DNA of 64,000 nucleotides from Pseudomonas lurida (GTDB lineage: Bacteria > Pseudomonadota > Gammaproteobacteria > Pseudomonadales > Pseudomonadaceae): the NCBI RefSeq assembly GCF_013522705.1, contig NZ_JAAMRE010000034.1, positions 1 to 64,000 of the forward strand, given 5' to 3'. This document shows positions 18,622-26,790 of the stretch, one piece after another (the first letter of the stretch is position 1; every line of letters begins with the position of its first letter). Position numbers and translations under genes: made by a program. Below the pieces are notes generated by a model that had not been told where the DNA came from, made no database searches, and worked only from the letters and a program-made list of their open reading frames with translations.

Positions 18622-19533
18622 TCACCTCCAATACCCGGGAAACATGCTGATGCGTCGCTTGAGGGACACAGGCAGGTGCCGCTCAAGATGGCCCAGCCGG
18701 TAACCCAGCAATTTGAATGCACTGCGCACCAATACCTCGGGCGCTCTGTGAAGCGCACCGGCCTTGCGCAAGGCGGTCAGTTCCGCCATTACATAGCGCT
18801 TGCCTTCGCCGCCGGCGTCGCCAAAAGCTTGCCGGATCCATGGCTCGCGGCCATAGAACACGCCGATGTCGAAGTAGCGGTGAAACTCGTCCATGAGCGA
18901 GTAGTCGTGGGAGTGATATACCAACGACGTGGCCGCATAGCGCACCTTGTAGCCGTCGAGCAGCAGGCGCGCCGCGACGTAGGCATCTTCACTGCCGATG
19001 ACGTCGACGGGGAAACCGCCCACGGCGTGCAGCGCACTGCGTCGGTACACGGAAAACGAGTCGGAGCTGAAGCAGGTCTTGATCCCCAGCTCCGGCGCGT
19101 CGGCCAGGCTCTTGCTGCGACTCAGGGGCGGATAGTTGAAGTGCCGCGACTGCGCCCCCAGCACACCGGCGTCGGGGTGCGGCAACTGGCGACCGTAGGC
19201 AACACCGTTAAGCGGGTCCTGGTGCAGCTCATCGAGCAGGTTGGCAAAGGTTTCGGCAGACGCGGGGATGGCGTCCTGGGTCATCACGATCAATGCATCG
19301 CCGCCTACCTGTTCGCTGGCCCAGCGCCGAGTGCCGCCGTGATTGAAGGTGCGCGCATCGATCACTTCGACCCGCGCGCCGAATGCGCGAAAGCGCGCCA
19401 CGGTGTCATCGCTGGAGGCGCTGTCCACCACCAGCATCTCGTCCGGTTGCAGCGTCTGCATCTGGAGCGCCGGCAGCAACCGCGCCAAGTGACCGGATGC
19501 GTTACGGGTCGGAATGATCAGTGCGGTGCGCAT
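18622..19533 (-). CDS. pslC: PslC, GT2 glycosyltransferase
   Basis: 303-aa GT-A family 2 glycosyltransferase. The N-terminus is I-I-P-T-R-N-A-S, with V-V-D-S-A-S-S-D-D-T for nucleotide-sugar binding, and a rhamnosyltransferase-like G-S-E-D-A-Y-V-A further on. It starts one base after the pslB stop with little ribosome binding site, suggesting translational coupling. It adds one sugar of the Psl repeat; the specific sugar is not inferred. Confidence 0.87.
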   Translation of the reverse strand: MRTALIIPTRNASGHLARLLPALQMQTLQPDEMLVVDSASSDDTVARFRAFGARVEVIDARTFNHGGTRRWASEQVGGDALIVMTQDAIPASAETFANLLDELHQDPLNGVAYGRQLPHPDAGVLGAQSRHFNYPPLSRSKSLADAPELGIKTCFSSDSFSVYRRSALHAVGGFPVDVIGSEDAYVAARLLLDGYKVRYAATSLVYHSHDYSLMDEFHRYFDIGVFYGREPWIRQAFGDAGGEGKRYVMAELTALRKAGALHRAPEVLVRSAFKLLGYRLGHLERHLPVSLKRRISMFPGYWR

Positions 19534-19534
19534 G

Positions 19535-20995
19535 TCATTTTTTCACGTCGGCCGGGGCGCGGCCGTAAATATCATCGAAGCGCACGATGTCGTCCTCGCC
19601 CAGGTATTCGCCGCTCTGTACCTCGATCATCACCAGGTCGATGATGCCGGGGTTGGTCAGCCGATGTTTGTGCCCGGCGGGGATGTAGGTGGATTCGTTG
19701 GCGTTGATCAGGAATTCGCGTTCGCCATTGGTAATCTGCGCCGCGCCGCTGACCACCACCCAGTGTTCGCTGCGGTGGTGATGCATTTGCAGCGACAGCG
19801 AGGCCAGGGGCTTGACCACGATGCGCTTGATTTTGAAGCGGCTGCTTTCCTCCAGCACCGTGTAGGTGCCCCATGGCCGCGTGACGGTACGGTGCAGGCT
19901 GTACGCCGGATGATTCTGGCGCTTGAGTTCGGCGACGATGTAACGCACATCCTGGCTGCGGTGGGCGTCGGCGATCAGCAGCGCGTCGGGGGTGTCGACA
20001 ATGATCAGGTCGCGCACGCCGACTGCCCCGAGCACACGCTTGGGCGAGTCGATGTAACAGTCGTGTACGTCATGCAAAATCGCTTCGCCATTGACTTGGT
20101 TGCCATGGGCATCGTTGGGCGTGAGCTGACGCAACGCCTCCCAGGAACCGATATCGCTCCAGCCGATATCACAGGGGATCACGGCCACCTTGGTGGACTT
20201 TTCCATCAGCGCCACGTCGATGGAAATATCCGGTGCATTGCCGAACGCGTCCGCGTCCAACTCACGCTGGCGCGAGGTGGTGTTCTGCAGGCTCTGGCTG
20301 TGTTCCAGCGCGGCGCGACCGGCGTGCAGCACATCGGGCGCGTGGGTGGCCAGTTCTTCCACCAGCGTGCTGGCGTTGAAGCAGAACATGCCGGCGTTCC
20401 ACAGGTGTTGGCCGCCGTCGAGGTAGGCCTGGGCGGTAGCCTGGTCGGGTTTTTCGACGAAGCGTTTGACGCGGTTGCCATAGGTGAGCGCTTCGCCTTG
20501 CTCGATATAGCCAAAGCCGGTTTCCGCATGGTCGGGCTGGATGCCGAAGGTCACCAGGTAACCGGCGGTGGCCAGCTCGCGGGCCTGGACCACCGCCTCG
20601 GCGAACGCGACTTCATTGAGAATCAGATGGTCCGCCGGCATCACCAACAATTGCGCCGCATCGCCGAAATGCTCTTGCACATGCAACGCCGCCACCGCAA
20701 TGGCCGCCGCCGTGTTGCGCCCGAAGGGCTCCAGCAGCAGGTCCAGGGGCAGGCGGGCCTTGTTCACCCCGCGATAGTCATCAAGGGTGCGAAACAGCAG
20801 GTCGCGGTTGGTCACCGTGAGCACGCTTTGCACGTCGGGCAGCCTGGCGGCGCGCTGGAAAGTTTTTTGCAGCAGGCTCTGGCCGTCACGCATGCGCATG
20901 AAGGGCTTGGGCATGTTCTGCCGCGACACCGGCCACAGCCGTGTGCCCGAACCACCGGAAATGATGCAGGGGATTAATCCGTTGAGGGTATTCAT
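19535..20995 (-). CDS. pslB: PslB, mannose-1-P guanylyltransferase / mannose-6-P isomerase
   Basis: Bifunctional 486-aa enzyme that makes GDP-mannose for Psl. The N-terminal guanylyltransferase has G-G-S-G-T-R-L-W-P-V-S-R (about residues 14-25) and F-V-E-K-P. The C-terminal cupin isomerase has L-Q-M-H-H-H-R-S-E-H-W with the metal-binding histidines. ATG 20995 shares a base with the pslA stop (TGATG). Paralogues such as AlgA and WbpW may supply the same precursor elsewhere in the genome. Confidence 0.93.
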   Translation of the reverse strand: MNTLNGLIPCIISGGSGTRLWPVSRQNMPKPFMRMRDGQSLLQKTFQRAARLPDVQSVLTVTNRDLLFRTLDDYRGVNKARLPLDLLLEPFGRNTAAAIAVAALHVQEHFGDAAQLLVMPADHLILNEVAFAEAVVQARELATAGYLVTFGIQPDHAETGFGYIEQGEALTYGNRVKRFVEKPDQATAQAYLDGGQHLWNAGMFCFNASTLVEELATHAPDVLHAGRAALEHSQSLQNTTSRQRELDADAFGNAPDISIDVALMEKSTKVAVIPCDIGWSDIGSWEALRQLTPNDAHGNQVNGEAILHDVHDCYIDSPKRVLGAVGVRDLIIVDTPDALLIADAHRSQDVRYIVAELKRQNHPAYSLHRTVTRPWGTYTVLEESSRFKIKRIVVKPLASLSLQMHHHRSEHWVVVSGAAQITNGEREFLINANESTYIPAGHKHRLTNPGIIDLVMIEVQSGEYLGEDDIVRFDDIYGRAPADVKK

Positions 20996-22434
20996 CAATA
21001 GACTTCCTTGGTGGAAAGGACGGCCGGGACCGTCATGAAAACGATGTACAGGTCAAACCACACCGACCACTTGGAGATGTATTCCAAGTCGTACTCGACA
21101 CGTTTCTGGATCTTGAACAGGGTGTCGGTTTCCCCGCGATACCCATTGATCTGTGCCCAGCCAGTGATGCCCGGCTTAACGCGATGACGCGAACTGTATT
21201 CGCTGACCGCCACTTCGAAGGGAATGCCCGCCGCCTTGGTCGCCGTGGCATGCGGGCGCGGGCCGACCATGGACATGTTGCCCAGCAGCACATTGAACAG
21301 CTGCGGCAGCTCGTCGATGCTGGTCTTGCGGATGATGCGCCCCACGCGGGTGATGCGCGGGTCGGCGCGGGTGGTCTGGCGCTCGGCGGTGAAGTCGCTC
21401 TGGTCGGTATACATCGAGCGGAACTTGAATACCCGAATCTCGTTGTCGTTGTAGCCGAAACGGTTCTGGCGGAACAGCACCGGGCCCTTGGAGTCGAGCT
21501 TGATCGCAATCGCGGTTACCAGCATCACCGGCGACAGCGCCACCAGCGCCAGGCTGGCCAGCAGCACATCCTCGCAGCGCTTGATCACCGGCGACCAGCC
21601 GCGCAGGGGCAATTGCGAAGTGTTGAACATCAGGATACCGCCCACGTCGGTGATGCGGCTGTGGCCGTAGCGCAAGGCCGCCATGTCGGGCACCAGCATC
21701 ACATTCACCGACATTTGCCGCAGACGGTTGACCAGGCCGTGGATACGTTGCTCGGCGGCCCACGGCAGGCAGATCATCACTTGGTTGACCTGCTCGGCGC
21801 GGATCAGTTTTTCCAGGTCGCGGGTATTGCCCAGCAGGGGCAGGTTGCTCAGTTCCTTGGGGATGCGCTCGGTGCGGTCATCGATAAAACCCACCAGGCC
21901 GGAGCGAATATCGCCGTTGCGCTGCAGGTGCTCGGCCACATGCACAGCGGTGTCGGTAAAGCCCAGGATCACTGTGCGTTGCAGGTATTTGCCCTTGCGC
22001 ATCAGGTTGCGGTACAGGCGCAGCATCAACAGGCGTTCCAGGCAGAACAGCCCCAGGCTGGCGATGTACCACGTCACCAGGTTGCGCGGCGTCAATTGCG
22101 GAAACATCTGCAGGATCTGGTACATGAACAGCAGGATGCAAAAGGCCGCCGACCAGGCCTTGATCTTGGTTTTCAGGCGCATGCGGTTGCTGAACAATTC
22201 TTCGGAGTAGATACCCAGCGCCTGGAACAAAATGATGGTCAATGCCGCGAAGAACACCAGCAGGCCCAGAAAGTGCGTGCGCAGTTCAGGCGCCATCGGC
22301 TCCAGGAACAGCACCAGCACCAACGGCGGCAAGATGGCCGACAGACCATGGATCAATTTGACGAAAACAACAAAAAACTCAACGAAACCGGCACGCGTTA
22401 AAAACAGGCTGTCGACGGACGACTTCTCTCGCAT
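20995..22434 (-). CDS. pslA: PslA, undecaprenyl-phosphate sugar phosphotransferase
   Basis: 479-aa WcaJ/WbaP-type polyisoprenyl-phosphate hexose-1-phosphate transferase that starts each Psl repeat on the inner membrane. It has four N-terminal membrane helices (to about residue 130), a Rossmann-like CoA-binding domain, a fifth helix, then the catalytic domain with F-K-F-R-S-M-Y, E-L-P-Q-L-F-N-V-L and M-S-M-V-G-P-R-P. ATG 22434 is chosen because GAGGGATG precedes it and because the upstream extension (to 22512) is Cys/His-rich and unlike the family. First gene of the operon. Confidence 0.93.
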   Translation of the reverse strand: MREKSSVDSLFLTRAGFVEFFVVFVKLIHGLSAILPPLVLVLFLEPMAPELRTHFLGLLVFFAALTIILFQALGIYSEELFSNRMRLKTKIKAWSAAFCILLFMYQILQMFPQLTPRNLVTWYIASLGLFCLERLLMLRLYRNLMRKGKYLQRTVILGFTDTAVHVAEHLQRNGDIRSGLVGFIDDRTERIPKELSNLPLLGNTRDLEKLIRAEQVNQVMICLPWAAEQRIHGLVNRLRQMSVNVMLVPDMAALRYGHSRITDVGGILMFNTSQLPLRGWSPVIKRCEDVLLASLALVALSPVMLVTAIAIKLDSKGPVLFRQNRFGYNDNEIRVFKFRSMYTDQSDFTAERQTTRADPRITRVGRIIRKTSIDELPQLFNVLLGNMSMVGPRPHATATKAAGIPFEVAVSEYSSRHRVKPGITGWAQINGYRGETDTLFKIQKRVEYDLEYISKWSVWFDLYIVFMTVPAVLSTKEVY

Positions 22435-22438
22435 AAAA

Positions 22439-22446
22439 CATCCCTC
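22439..22446 (-). promoter_or_regulatory. Candidate RsmA/RsmE site over the pslA ribosome binding site
   Basis: On the minus strand GAGGGATG lies 4 nt before the pslA ATG, so it is also the Shine-Dalgarno. It matches the RsmA/CsrA consensus CANGGAYG at all but the first base. RsmA represses psl translation in P. aeruginosa. A stem presenting the GGA in a loop has not been demonstrated here. Confidence 0.45.
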
Positions 22447-22613
22447 ATTGCACACCAGACGCAAGTATTCGGTGTTAAAGCAATGAGCTGCTTCAATGTA
22501 AAAACCGAACAACTGAACGCTGGTTAATACGCAACTATCAATTCAAATGAGGCTATCCATTTGAAGGGAATTTGCGGGCGTAACGACTAAAGGATTAATT
22601 CCTAAATATGCTG

Positions 22614-22627
22614 GTCAATGAATTGAC
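22614..22627. promoter_or_regulatory. Candidate FleQ box upstream of pslA
   Basis: GTCAATGAATTGAC is a perfect palindrome and fits the FleQ consensus GTCaNTAAAtTGAC at every position but one. It lies 180 bp upstream of the pslA start. FleQ is the c-di-GMP-responsive regulator of psl and pel in P. aeruginosa. A minus-strand TTGACC (-35-like) overlaps the box, but I see no convincing -10 at the right spacing. Confidence 0.6.
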
Positions 22628-22846
22628 GGTGGTGCAGAGCGGCATGCTAGACGTGTTAAGCAGTCTGATTTTCGACATTTTATTGACTTTCCTTGTCCGA
22701 AACACTCGTCTATTGGATGTGTTTTTGAGTGTAGAAACAAATGTGGGATTTTTCCTGCTTAACGGTAAAAGCTTTTTTAAGAGGAGGGGGGGAAGGGGGA
22801 CAGAGGCAGGTATCTACACCGTTCTAAAACACTGAGACATAACTCT

Positions 22847-22866
22847 GTGGTGAGCCCGCTCACCAC
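22847..22866. repeat. Short palindrome sharing the REPIN outer arm
   Basis: Perfect arms GTGGTGAGC and GCTCACCAC with a 2-nt centre. The same 9-mer is the outer end of both arms of the REPIN at 24767-24899, so this looks like a collapsed relative. It lies 115 bp downstream of the inhA stop on the same strand and could also limit read-through. Confidence 0.6.
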
Positions 22867-22981
22867 AAAAACCTCATTTTTCCTGGTCATGTTTTCACGG
22901 GTGGGTATATAGCGAAGGTGTCATTAAGAGGCTCGCTCGCCATCTTCGCGACAAGCGAGCCTGAGACACGCTGAGAAACCC

Positions 22982-23662
22982 TCAGCCCAGACGCGCAGCC
23001 GCGCGCGCGGTGATTTCGGCGCGGGTCTTGCGCGATTCGACGGTGCGTTTGTTGGCTTCGTCCAGCACCGCCTGCGGGGCGGTGTCCGGGCGGCCGGCGT
23101 TGAAGGGCGGGGCTGGGGCGTATTCAAGCTGCAACTGCACCAGTTGTGCAGCCGCCGGGCTGTACAGTTCTGCCGCCAGGGTCAGGGCGAAGTCGATGCC
23201 GGCGGTGATGCCGCCACCGGTCAACAGGTTGCCGTCGCGTACCACGCGACCCTGCACCGCGATGGCGCCGAGCGGGGTGAGCAGGTCGTGATAGGCCCAG
23301 TGCGTGGTGGCCTTGCGACCGCGCAGCAACCCAGCCGCGCCGAGCACGAGCGCGCCGGTGCACACCGAGGTCACGTAACGTGCGGTATCGGCCTGGGCCT
23401 TGAGGAAGTCCAGGGTCACCGGGTCTTCCATCAGCGCACCAACACCCGAACCGCCGGGCACGCAGATCACATCCAGGGCGGGGCACTCGGCATAGGTCAT
23501 GGTCGGAGTGAACACCAGGCCGGTGCTGGAGGTGACCGGTGCCAGGTCTTTCCACACCAGGTGCAGCTTTACGTCCGGCAGCGAGCCGAGTACGTCATAC
23601 GGCCCGGTGAGGTCCAGTTGCTGGATGCCGGGGAACAAAACAAAACCGATGTGCAGGGTCAT
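22982..23662 (-). CDS. inhA: Isonitrile hydratase (DJ-1/PfpI family)
   Basis: 226-aa protein very like Pseudomonas InhA, which hydrates isonitriles to N-substituted formamides. Shared stretches include Q-Q-L-D-L-T-G-P-Y-D-V-L, the nucleophile loop V-T-S-V-C-T-G-A-L-V-L-G (Cys101 from this start, the catalytic Cys position in InhA), K-A-T-T-H-W-A-Y-H-D-L-L and T-G-G-G-I-T-A-G-I-D-F-A-L. ATG 23662 has GGAGCG upstream. A divergent GlxA-type regulator starts 90 bp away and probably controls it. Confidence 0.9.
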   Translation of the reverse strand: MTLHIGFVLFPGIQQLDLTGPYDVLGSLPDVKLHLVWKDLAPVTSSTGLVFTPTMTYAECPALDVICVPGGSGVGALMEDPVTLDFLKAQADTARYVTSVCTGALVLGAAGLLRGRKATTHWAYHDLLTPLGAIAVQGRVVRDGNLLTGGGITAGIDFALTLAAELYSPAAAQLVQLQLEYAPAPPFNAGRPDTAPQAVLDEANKRTVESRKTRAEITARAAARLG

Positions 23663-23752
23663 CAAAAGCGCTCCGAGATAGGGGTGGACGGCTTCACTGT
23701 AGAGGCCTAGGCTTTGGCGAATACGCCATTGAACCCACTAATCACGCCAATC

Positions 23753-24739
23753 ATGTCCAGAACCGTTCATGTTCTCGCTTTCCCCAATGCCCAAGTGCTC
23801 GATGTCACCGGGCCGTTGCAGGTGTTCGCCTCCACCAATGACCTGGCGCGCCAGCGCGGTTTGCCGTTGCCTTATGCCGTGTCGGTCGTCGCAGCTCAAG
23901 CGCAACCGGTGGTGACGTCCGCGGGCCTGGCGCTGGTGGCCGAGCCGTTGCCCGCCGCCGATGCACCGTGCGACACCTTGGTCATTGCCGGCGGCTGGGG
24001 GGTATACAACGCCGCCGATGACCCGGCGCTGGTGGCGTGGGTGCGCGACAAGGCGCGGCATACCCGGCGCATAACCTCGGTGTGCACCGGCGCGTTTCTG
24101 TTGGCTGCCAGTGGACTGCTCGACGGTTGCCGCGTGGCGACGCACTGGACGCGTTGCGAGGAGTTGGCGAAGCGCTTCCCGTCGCTGACGGTGGAGGCCA
24201 ATCCGATTTTTATCCAGCAGGGTTCGGTATGGACCTCCGCCGGCGTCACCGCTGGCATCGACCTTTGCCTGGCCTTGGTGGAAGAGGACCTGGGGCGCGC
24301 CGTGGCGTTGGAAGTCGCGCGCCACCTGGTGGTGTTTCTCAAACGCCCGGGCGGGCAGTCGCAATTCAGCGCGACCCTGGCCCTGCAAGAGGGCGGCAGC
24401 CGTTTTGCCGAGCTGCATGCCTGGATCGCGGAAAACCTCACCCTCGATTTAAACATCGCGACCCTGGCCAGCCAGGCGGGCATGAGCGAGCGCAGTTTTG
24501 TCCGTCACTACCGCGCCGAAACCGGCCAGACTCCCGCACGCGCCGTAGAACTGATCCGCGTCGAAACCGCGCGCCGACAGCTGGCCGACAGCAACGCCTC
24601 GATCAAACGCATCGCCGTGCAGTGCGGTTTCGGCTGCGAAGAGACGCTGCGCCGCAGCTTCCTGCGTGCCCTCGACGTGACGCCCCAGGCTTATCGCGAA
24701 CGGTTTTGTGCTGCCATCGACACAAATCTCAAAGGCTGA
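23753..24739 (+). CDS. GlxA-family AraC-type transcriptional regulator
   Basis: 328 aa: an N-terminal DJ-1/PfpI-like sensor domain (residues ~4-185, with A-F-P-N-A-Q-V-L-D-V-T-G-P-L and T-S-V-C-T-G-A-F-L-L) joined to a C-terminal AraC DNA-binding domain (~225-320, with M-S-E-R-S-F-V-R-H-Y and the second helix-turn-helix I-A-V-Q-C-G-F). Start ATG 23753 fits the family but has a poor ribosome binding site. TTG 23714, behind GAGG, would add 13 residues. It is divergent from inhA, whose product has the same fold as its sensor domain, so it is a likely regulator of inhA responding to a related ligand (inference). Confidence 0.88.
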   Translation: MSRTVHVLAFPNAQVLDVTGPLQVFASTNDLARQRGLPLPYAVSVVAAQAQPVVTSAGLALVAEPLPAADAPCDTLVIAGGWGVYNAADDPALVAWVRDKARHTRRITSVCTGAFLLAASGLLDGCRVATHWTRCEELAKRFPSLTVEANPIFIQQGSVWTSAGVTAGIDLCLALVEEDLGRAVALEVARHLVVFLKRPGGQSQFSATLALQEGGSRFAELHAWIAENLTLDLNIATLASQAGMSERSFVRHYRAETGQTPARAVELIRVETARRQLADSNASIKRIAVQCGFGCEETLRRSFLRALDVTPQAYRERFCAAIDTNLKG

Positions 24740-24766
24740 ATTAAGTCTGTGGGAAACAGGCTTGCC

Positions 24767-24899
24767 GTGGTGAGCAGGCTTGCCCTGCGCCGGGCTGCGA
24801 AGCGGCCCCAAACCCAGACACCTCGGAGTATCAGCTGAAACCGCATCGCCTGGAATGGGGCTGCTTCGCAGCCCAGCGCGGGGCAAGCCCGCTCACCAC
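24767..24899. repeat. REPIN (paired inverted REP elements)
   Basis: Two ~43-nt arms in opposite orientation around a ~47-nt spacer. The left arm begins GTGGTGAGCAGGCTTGCC and ends in GGGCTGCGAAGCGGCCCC; the right arm is its imperfect reverse complement ending in GCTCACCAC. Each arm contains its own small hairpin (GGGCTGCGAAGCGGCCC type). It lies between the convergent regulator and GH15 genes. REPINs in P. fluorescens are mobilised by RAYT transposases; no RAYT gene is in this window. Confidence 0.85.
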
Positions 24900-24963
24900 A
24901 AGATTTAGTGGCTTGCCTTCCAGAGGGCCATCGGCAGGCAGGGCTGCCCACCCTCGCCGGGTC

Positions 24964-26790
24964 TTAGGGTTGCCACACGGTCTTTGCCCCACTCAACTTG
25001 CGGTCCAGGAATGTCGCCGCGCTGATCAAGGCCAAGTGGCTCAACGCCTGGGGCGTATTGCCCAGATGCCGCGCCTGGCTGTCGAACTCTTCGGCGTACA
25101 GACCCAAGGGATTGGCGTAGCGCAGCAGTTGCTCGAACTCCAGATGGGCCTTTTCCACCTGGCCGGCACGGGCCAGGCATTCGACGTACCAGAACGAACA
25201 GGCGGCAAAGGCGCCTTCGGTGCCCTGCAGGCCATCGATCTGGCTGTCGTCGTTGCGGTAGCGGTACACCATTCCGTCACGCACCAGGCTTTTCTTGATG
25301 GCTTCCAGGGTACTCAACCAGCGCGGATCGGTGGCCGCGACGAAGCGCACCAGCGGCATCAGCAGCATCGAACCGTCCAGCGCGGTGCTGCCGATGTACT
25401 GCACAAAATGCCCGCGCTCTTCGTTCCAGAAGTTGCTCCAGATATCGGCGTAGATCGCCTGGCGGGTCTGGTCCCAACGCGCGAACGGCGCCGGCAGCGA
25501 GCGCTTGGAGGCCAGGCGTATCGCGCGGTCCAGCGCCACCCAGCACATCAGCCGCGAATGCAGGAAGTGATGTTGTTCACCACGCATTTCCCAGATGCCG
25601 ACGTCTTTGCGATTCCAGATTTCGCAGACCTGATCGGCGACCTCCACCGTGTGTTTCCAGCCCTCATGGGAAATGGCTTCGCCGTACTTGTTGACCAGGT
25701 ACACCGCATCCATCAGCTCGCCGTAGATGTCCAACTGAATCTGGTCGAATGCCTCGTTTCCGATACGCACCGGCCTGGCGCCGCCATGGCCGCTGAAGTG
25801 CTCCAGTTCGCTCTCGGGCAATTGCTGGCGACCGTCGATGCCGTAGAGGATATTGATCTTGGTCGGCTGGCCGCAGCAATCGCTGACCCGCCCCTTGAGC
25901 CAGCGCATGTAGGCATTGGCCTCGTCGACAAAACCCAGGCGCATGAACGCATAGACCGTAAACGAAGCGTCGCGGATCCAGGTGTAGCGGTAATCCCAGT
26001 TGCGTTCGCCGCCGGGGGTTTCCGGCAGGCCGAAGGTCGCGGCGGCGATGATCGCACCGTGTTTGCGCGACGTCAGCAGCTTGAGCGCCAGGGCGGAGCG
26101 GTTGACCATTTCGCGCCAACGCCCACGGTAAGTCGATTGCGCGATCCAGCCGCGCCAGAACTTGAGCGTGTGGGCCAGCGCCAGGTCGGTGCAACCGCCG
26201 TCCACCCGTGGATCGTCCCGGCCACCGAGCACGAACTCGGCGCTCTCTTCCTGGTTCAGCGTGAAGCTGGCGACGGCGATGTTGTCCTCCAGTTGCAGCG
26301 CATGGCTGCCGGCCAAGCGCAGGCCCGGTTGGCCGTCAGCGGTAAAACACACCGTGCGGTTGTCGAAGGAGGCGTGGGTCGGGGCGCGTGCGTAGTCATG
26401 GCGCACCGCGCAACGCAGATGCAGGGTCGCGGTGCCGCTGACCACGCGCACGCGGCGTATCAGCAGGGGCAGTTCGTCGACTTCCTCGCTGATCGCCAGC
26501 AGATCGGTGATCTCCACCACGGCTTTGTCGCTGAGCCAGCGGGTTTGCAGCACGTTGGTGTCGGGCAGGTAGATCTGCTCGCGCCGGGCGTCGGGCAGGT
26601 CCGGAGTGAGCTGGAAGGTTCCGGCTTCGGGCGTGTCCAGCAGCGCGCAGAAAATCGACGGACTGTCGAATTCCGGCCAGCAGAAAAAGTCAATGCTGCC
26701 TTTGTCGTTCACCAGGGCTGCGCTGCGCATGTCGCCAATGATGCCGTGGGCATCGATGGCGCTTTGGGGTTCGTTCTTAAGATCAACCAT
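24964..26790 (-). CDS. Glycoside hydrolase family 15 protein
   Basis: 608-aa cytoplasmic protein (no signal peptide) with an N-terminal beta-sandwich domain and an (alpha/alpha)6 barrel. The GH15 signature N-W-D-Y-R-Y-T-W-I-R-D lies at 264-274, and A-L-D-G-S-M-L-L-M-P-L in the C-terminal third. GH15 members are glucoamylases, glucodextranases or trehalases; bacterial proteins of this subtype are often annotated as trehalase-like, but the substrate is not settled by sequence. Its start overlaps the SDR stop by 8 nt, so the two form an operon. Confidence 0.9.
   Translation of the reverse strand: MVDLKNEPQSAIDAHGIIGDMRSAALVNDKGSIDFFCWPEFDSPSIFCALLDTPEAGTFQLTPDLPDARREQIYLPDTNVLQTRWLSDKAVVEITDLLAISEEVDELPLLIRRVRVVSGTATLHLRCAVRHDYARAPTHASFDNRTVCFTADGQPGLRLAGSHALQLEDNIAVASFTLNQEESAEFVLGGRDDPRVDGGCTDLALAHTLKFWRGWIAQSTYRGRWREMVNRSALALKLLTSRKHGAIIAAATFGLPETPGGERNWDYRYTWIRDASFTVYAFMRLGFVDEANAYMRWLKGRVSDCCGQPTKINILYGIDGRQQLPESELEHFSGHGGARPVRIGNEAFDQIQLDIYGELMDAVYLVNKYGEAISHEGWKHTVEVADQVCEIWNRKDVGIWEMRGEQHHFLHSRLMCWVALDRAIRLASKRSLPAPFARWDQTRQAIYADIWSNFWNEERGHFVQYIGSTALDGSMLLMPLVRFVAATDPRWLSTLEAIKKSLVRDGMVYRYRNDDSQIDGLQGTEGAFAACSFWYVECLARAGQVEKAHLEFEQLLRYANPLGLYAEEFDSQARHLGNTPQALSHLALISAATFLDRKLSGAKTVWQP

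Larger units (their letters stand above)
22435..22981. other. psl upstream regulatory region, gene-free
   Basis: 547 bp between pslA and inhA, clearly more AT-rich than its surroundings. It holds the RsmA-like site, the FleQ-like box, a purine/G-rich tract at 22780-22806 (runs of seven and five G) and the palindrome at 22847-22866. A 75-codon frame on the plus strand (22608-22835) has no ribosome binding site and is Leu/Phe-rich from AT composition; I do not call it a gene. The length suggests a long psl leader or several promoters. Confidence 0.7.

Noticed and set aside
16616..18703. 695-codon open frame on the plus strand antisense to pslE/pslD
   Set aside because: GC-rich shadow of confidently identified genes; the translation has no domain and no ribosome binding site. 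The same applies to long antisense frames at 19514-20977, 21184-22401, 24913-26832, 50975-52648 and 52619-54124.
22608..22835. 75-codon plus-strand frame in the psl upstream region
   Set aside because: No ribosome binding site. The sequence is what AT-rich DNA plus a G-tract would give, and it overlaps the FleQ-like box.
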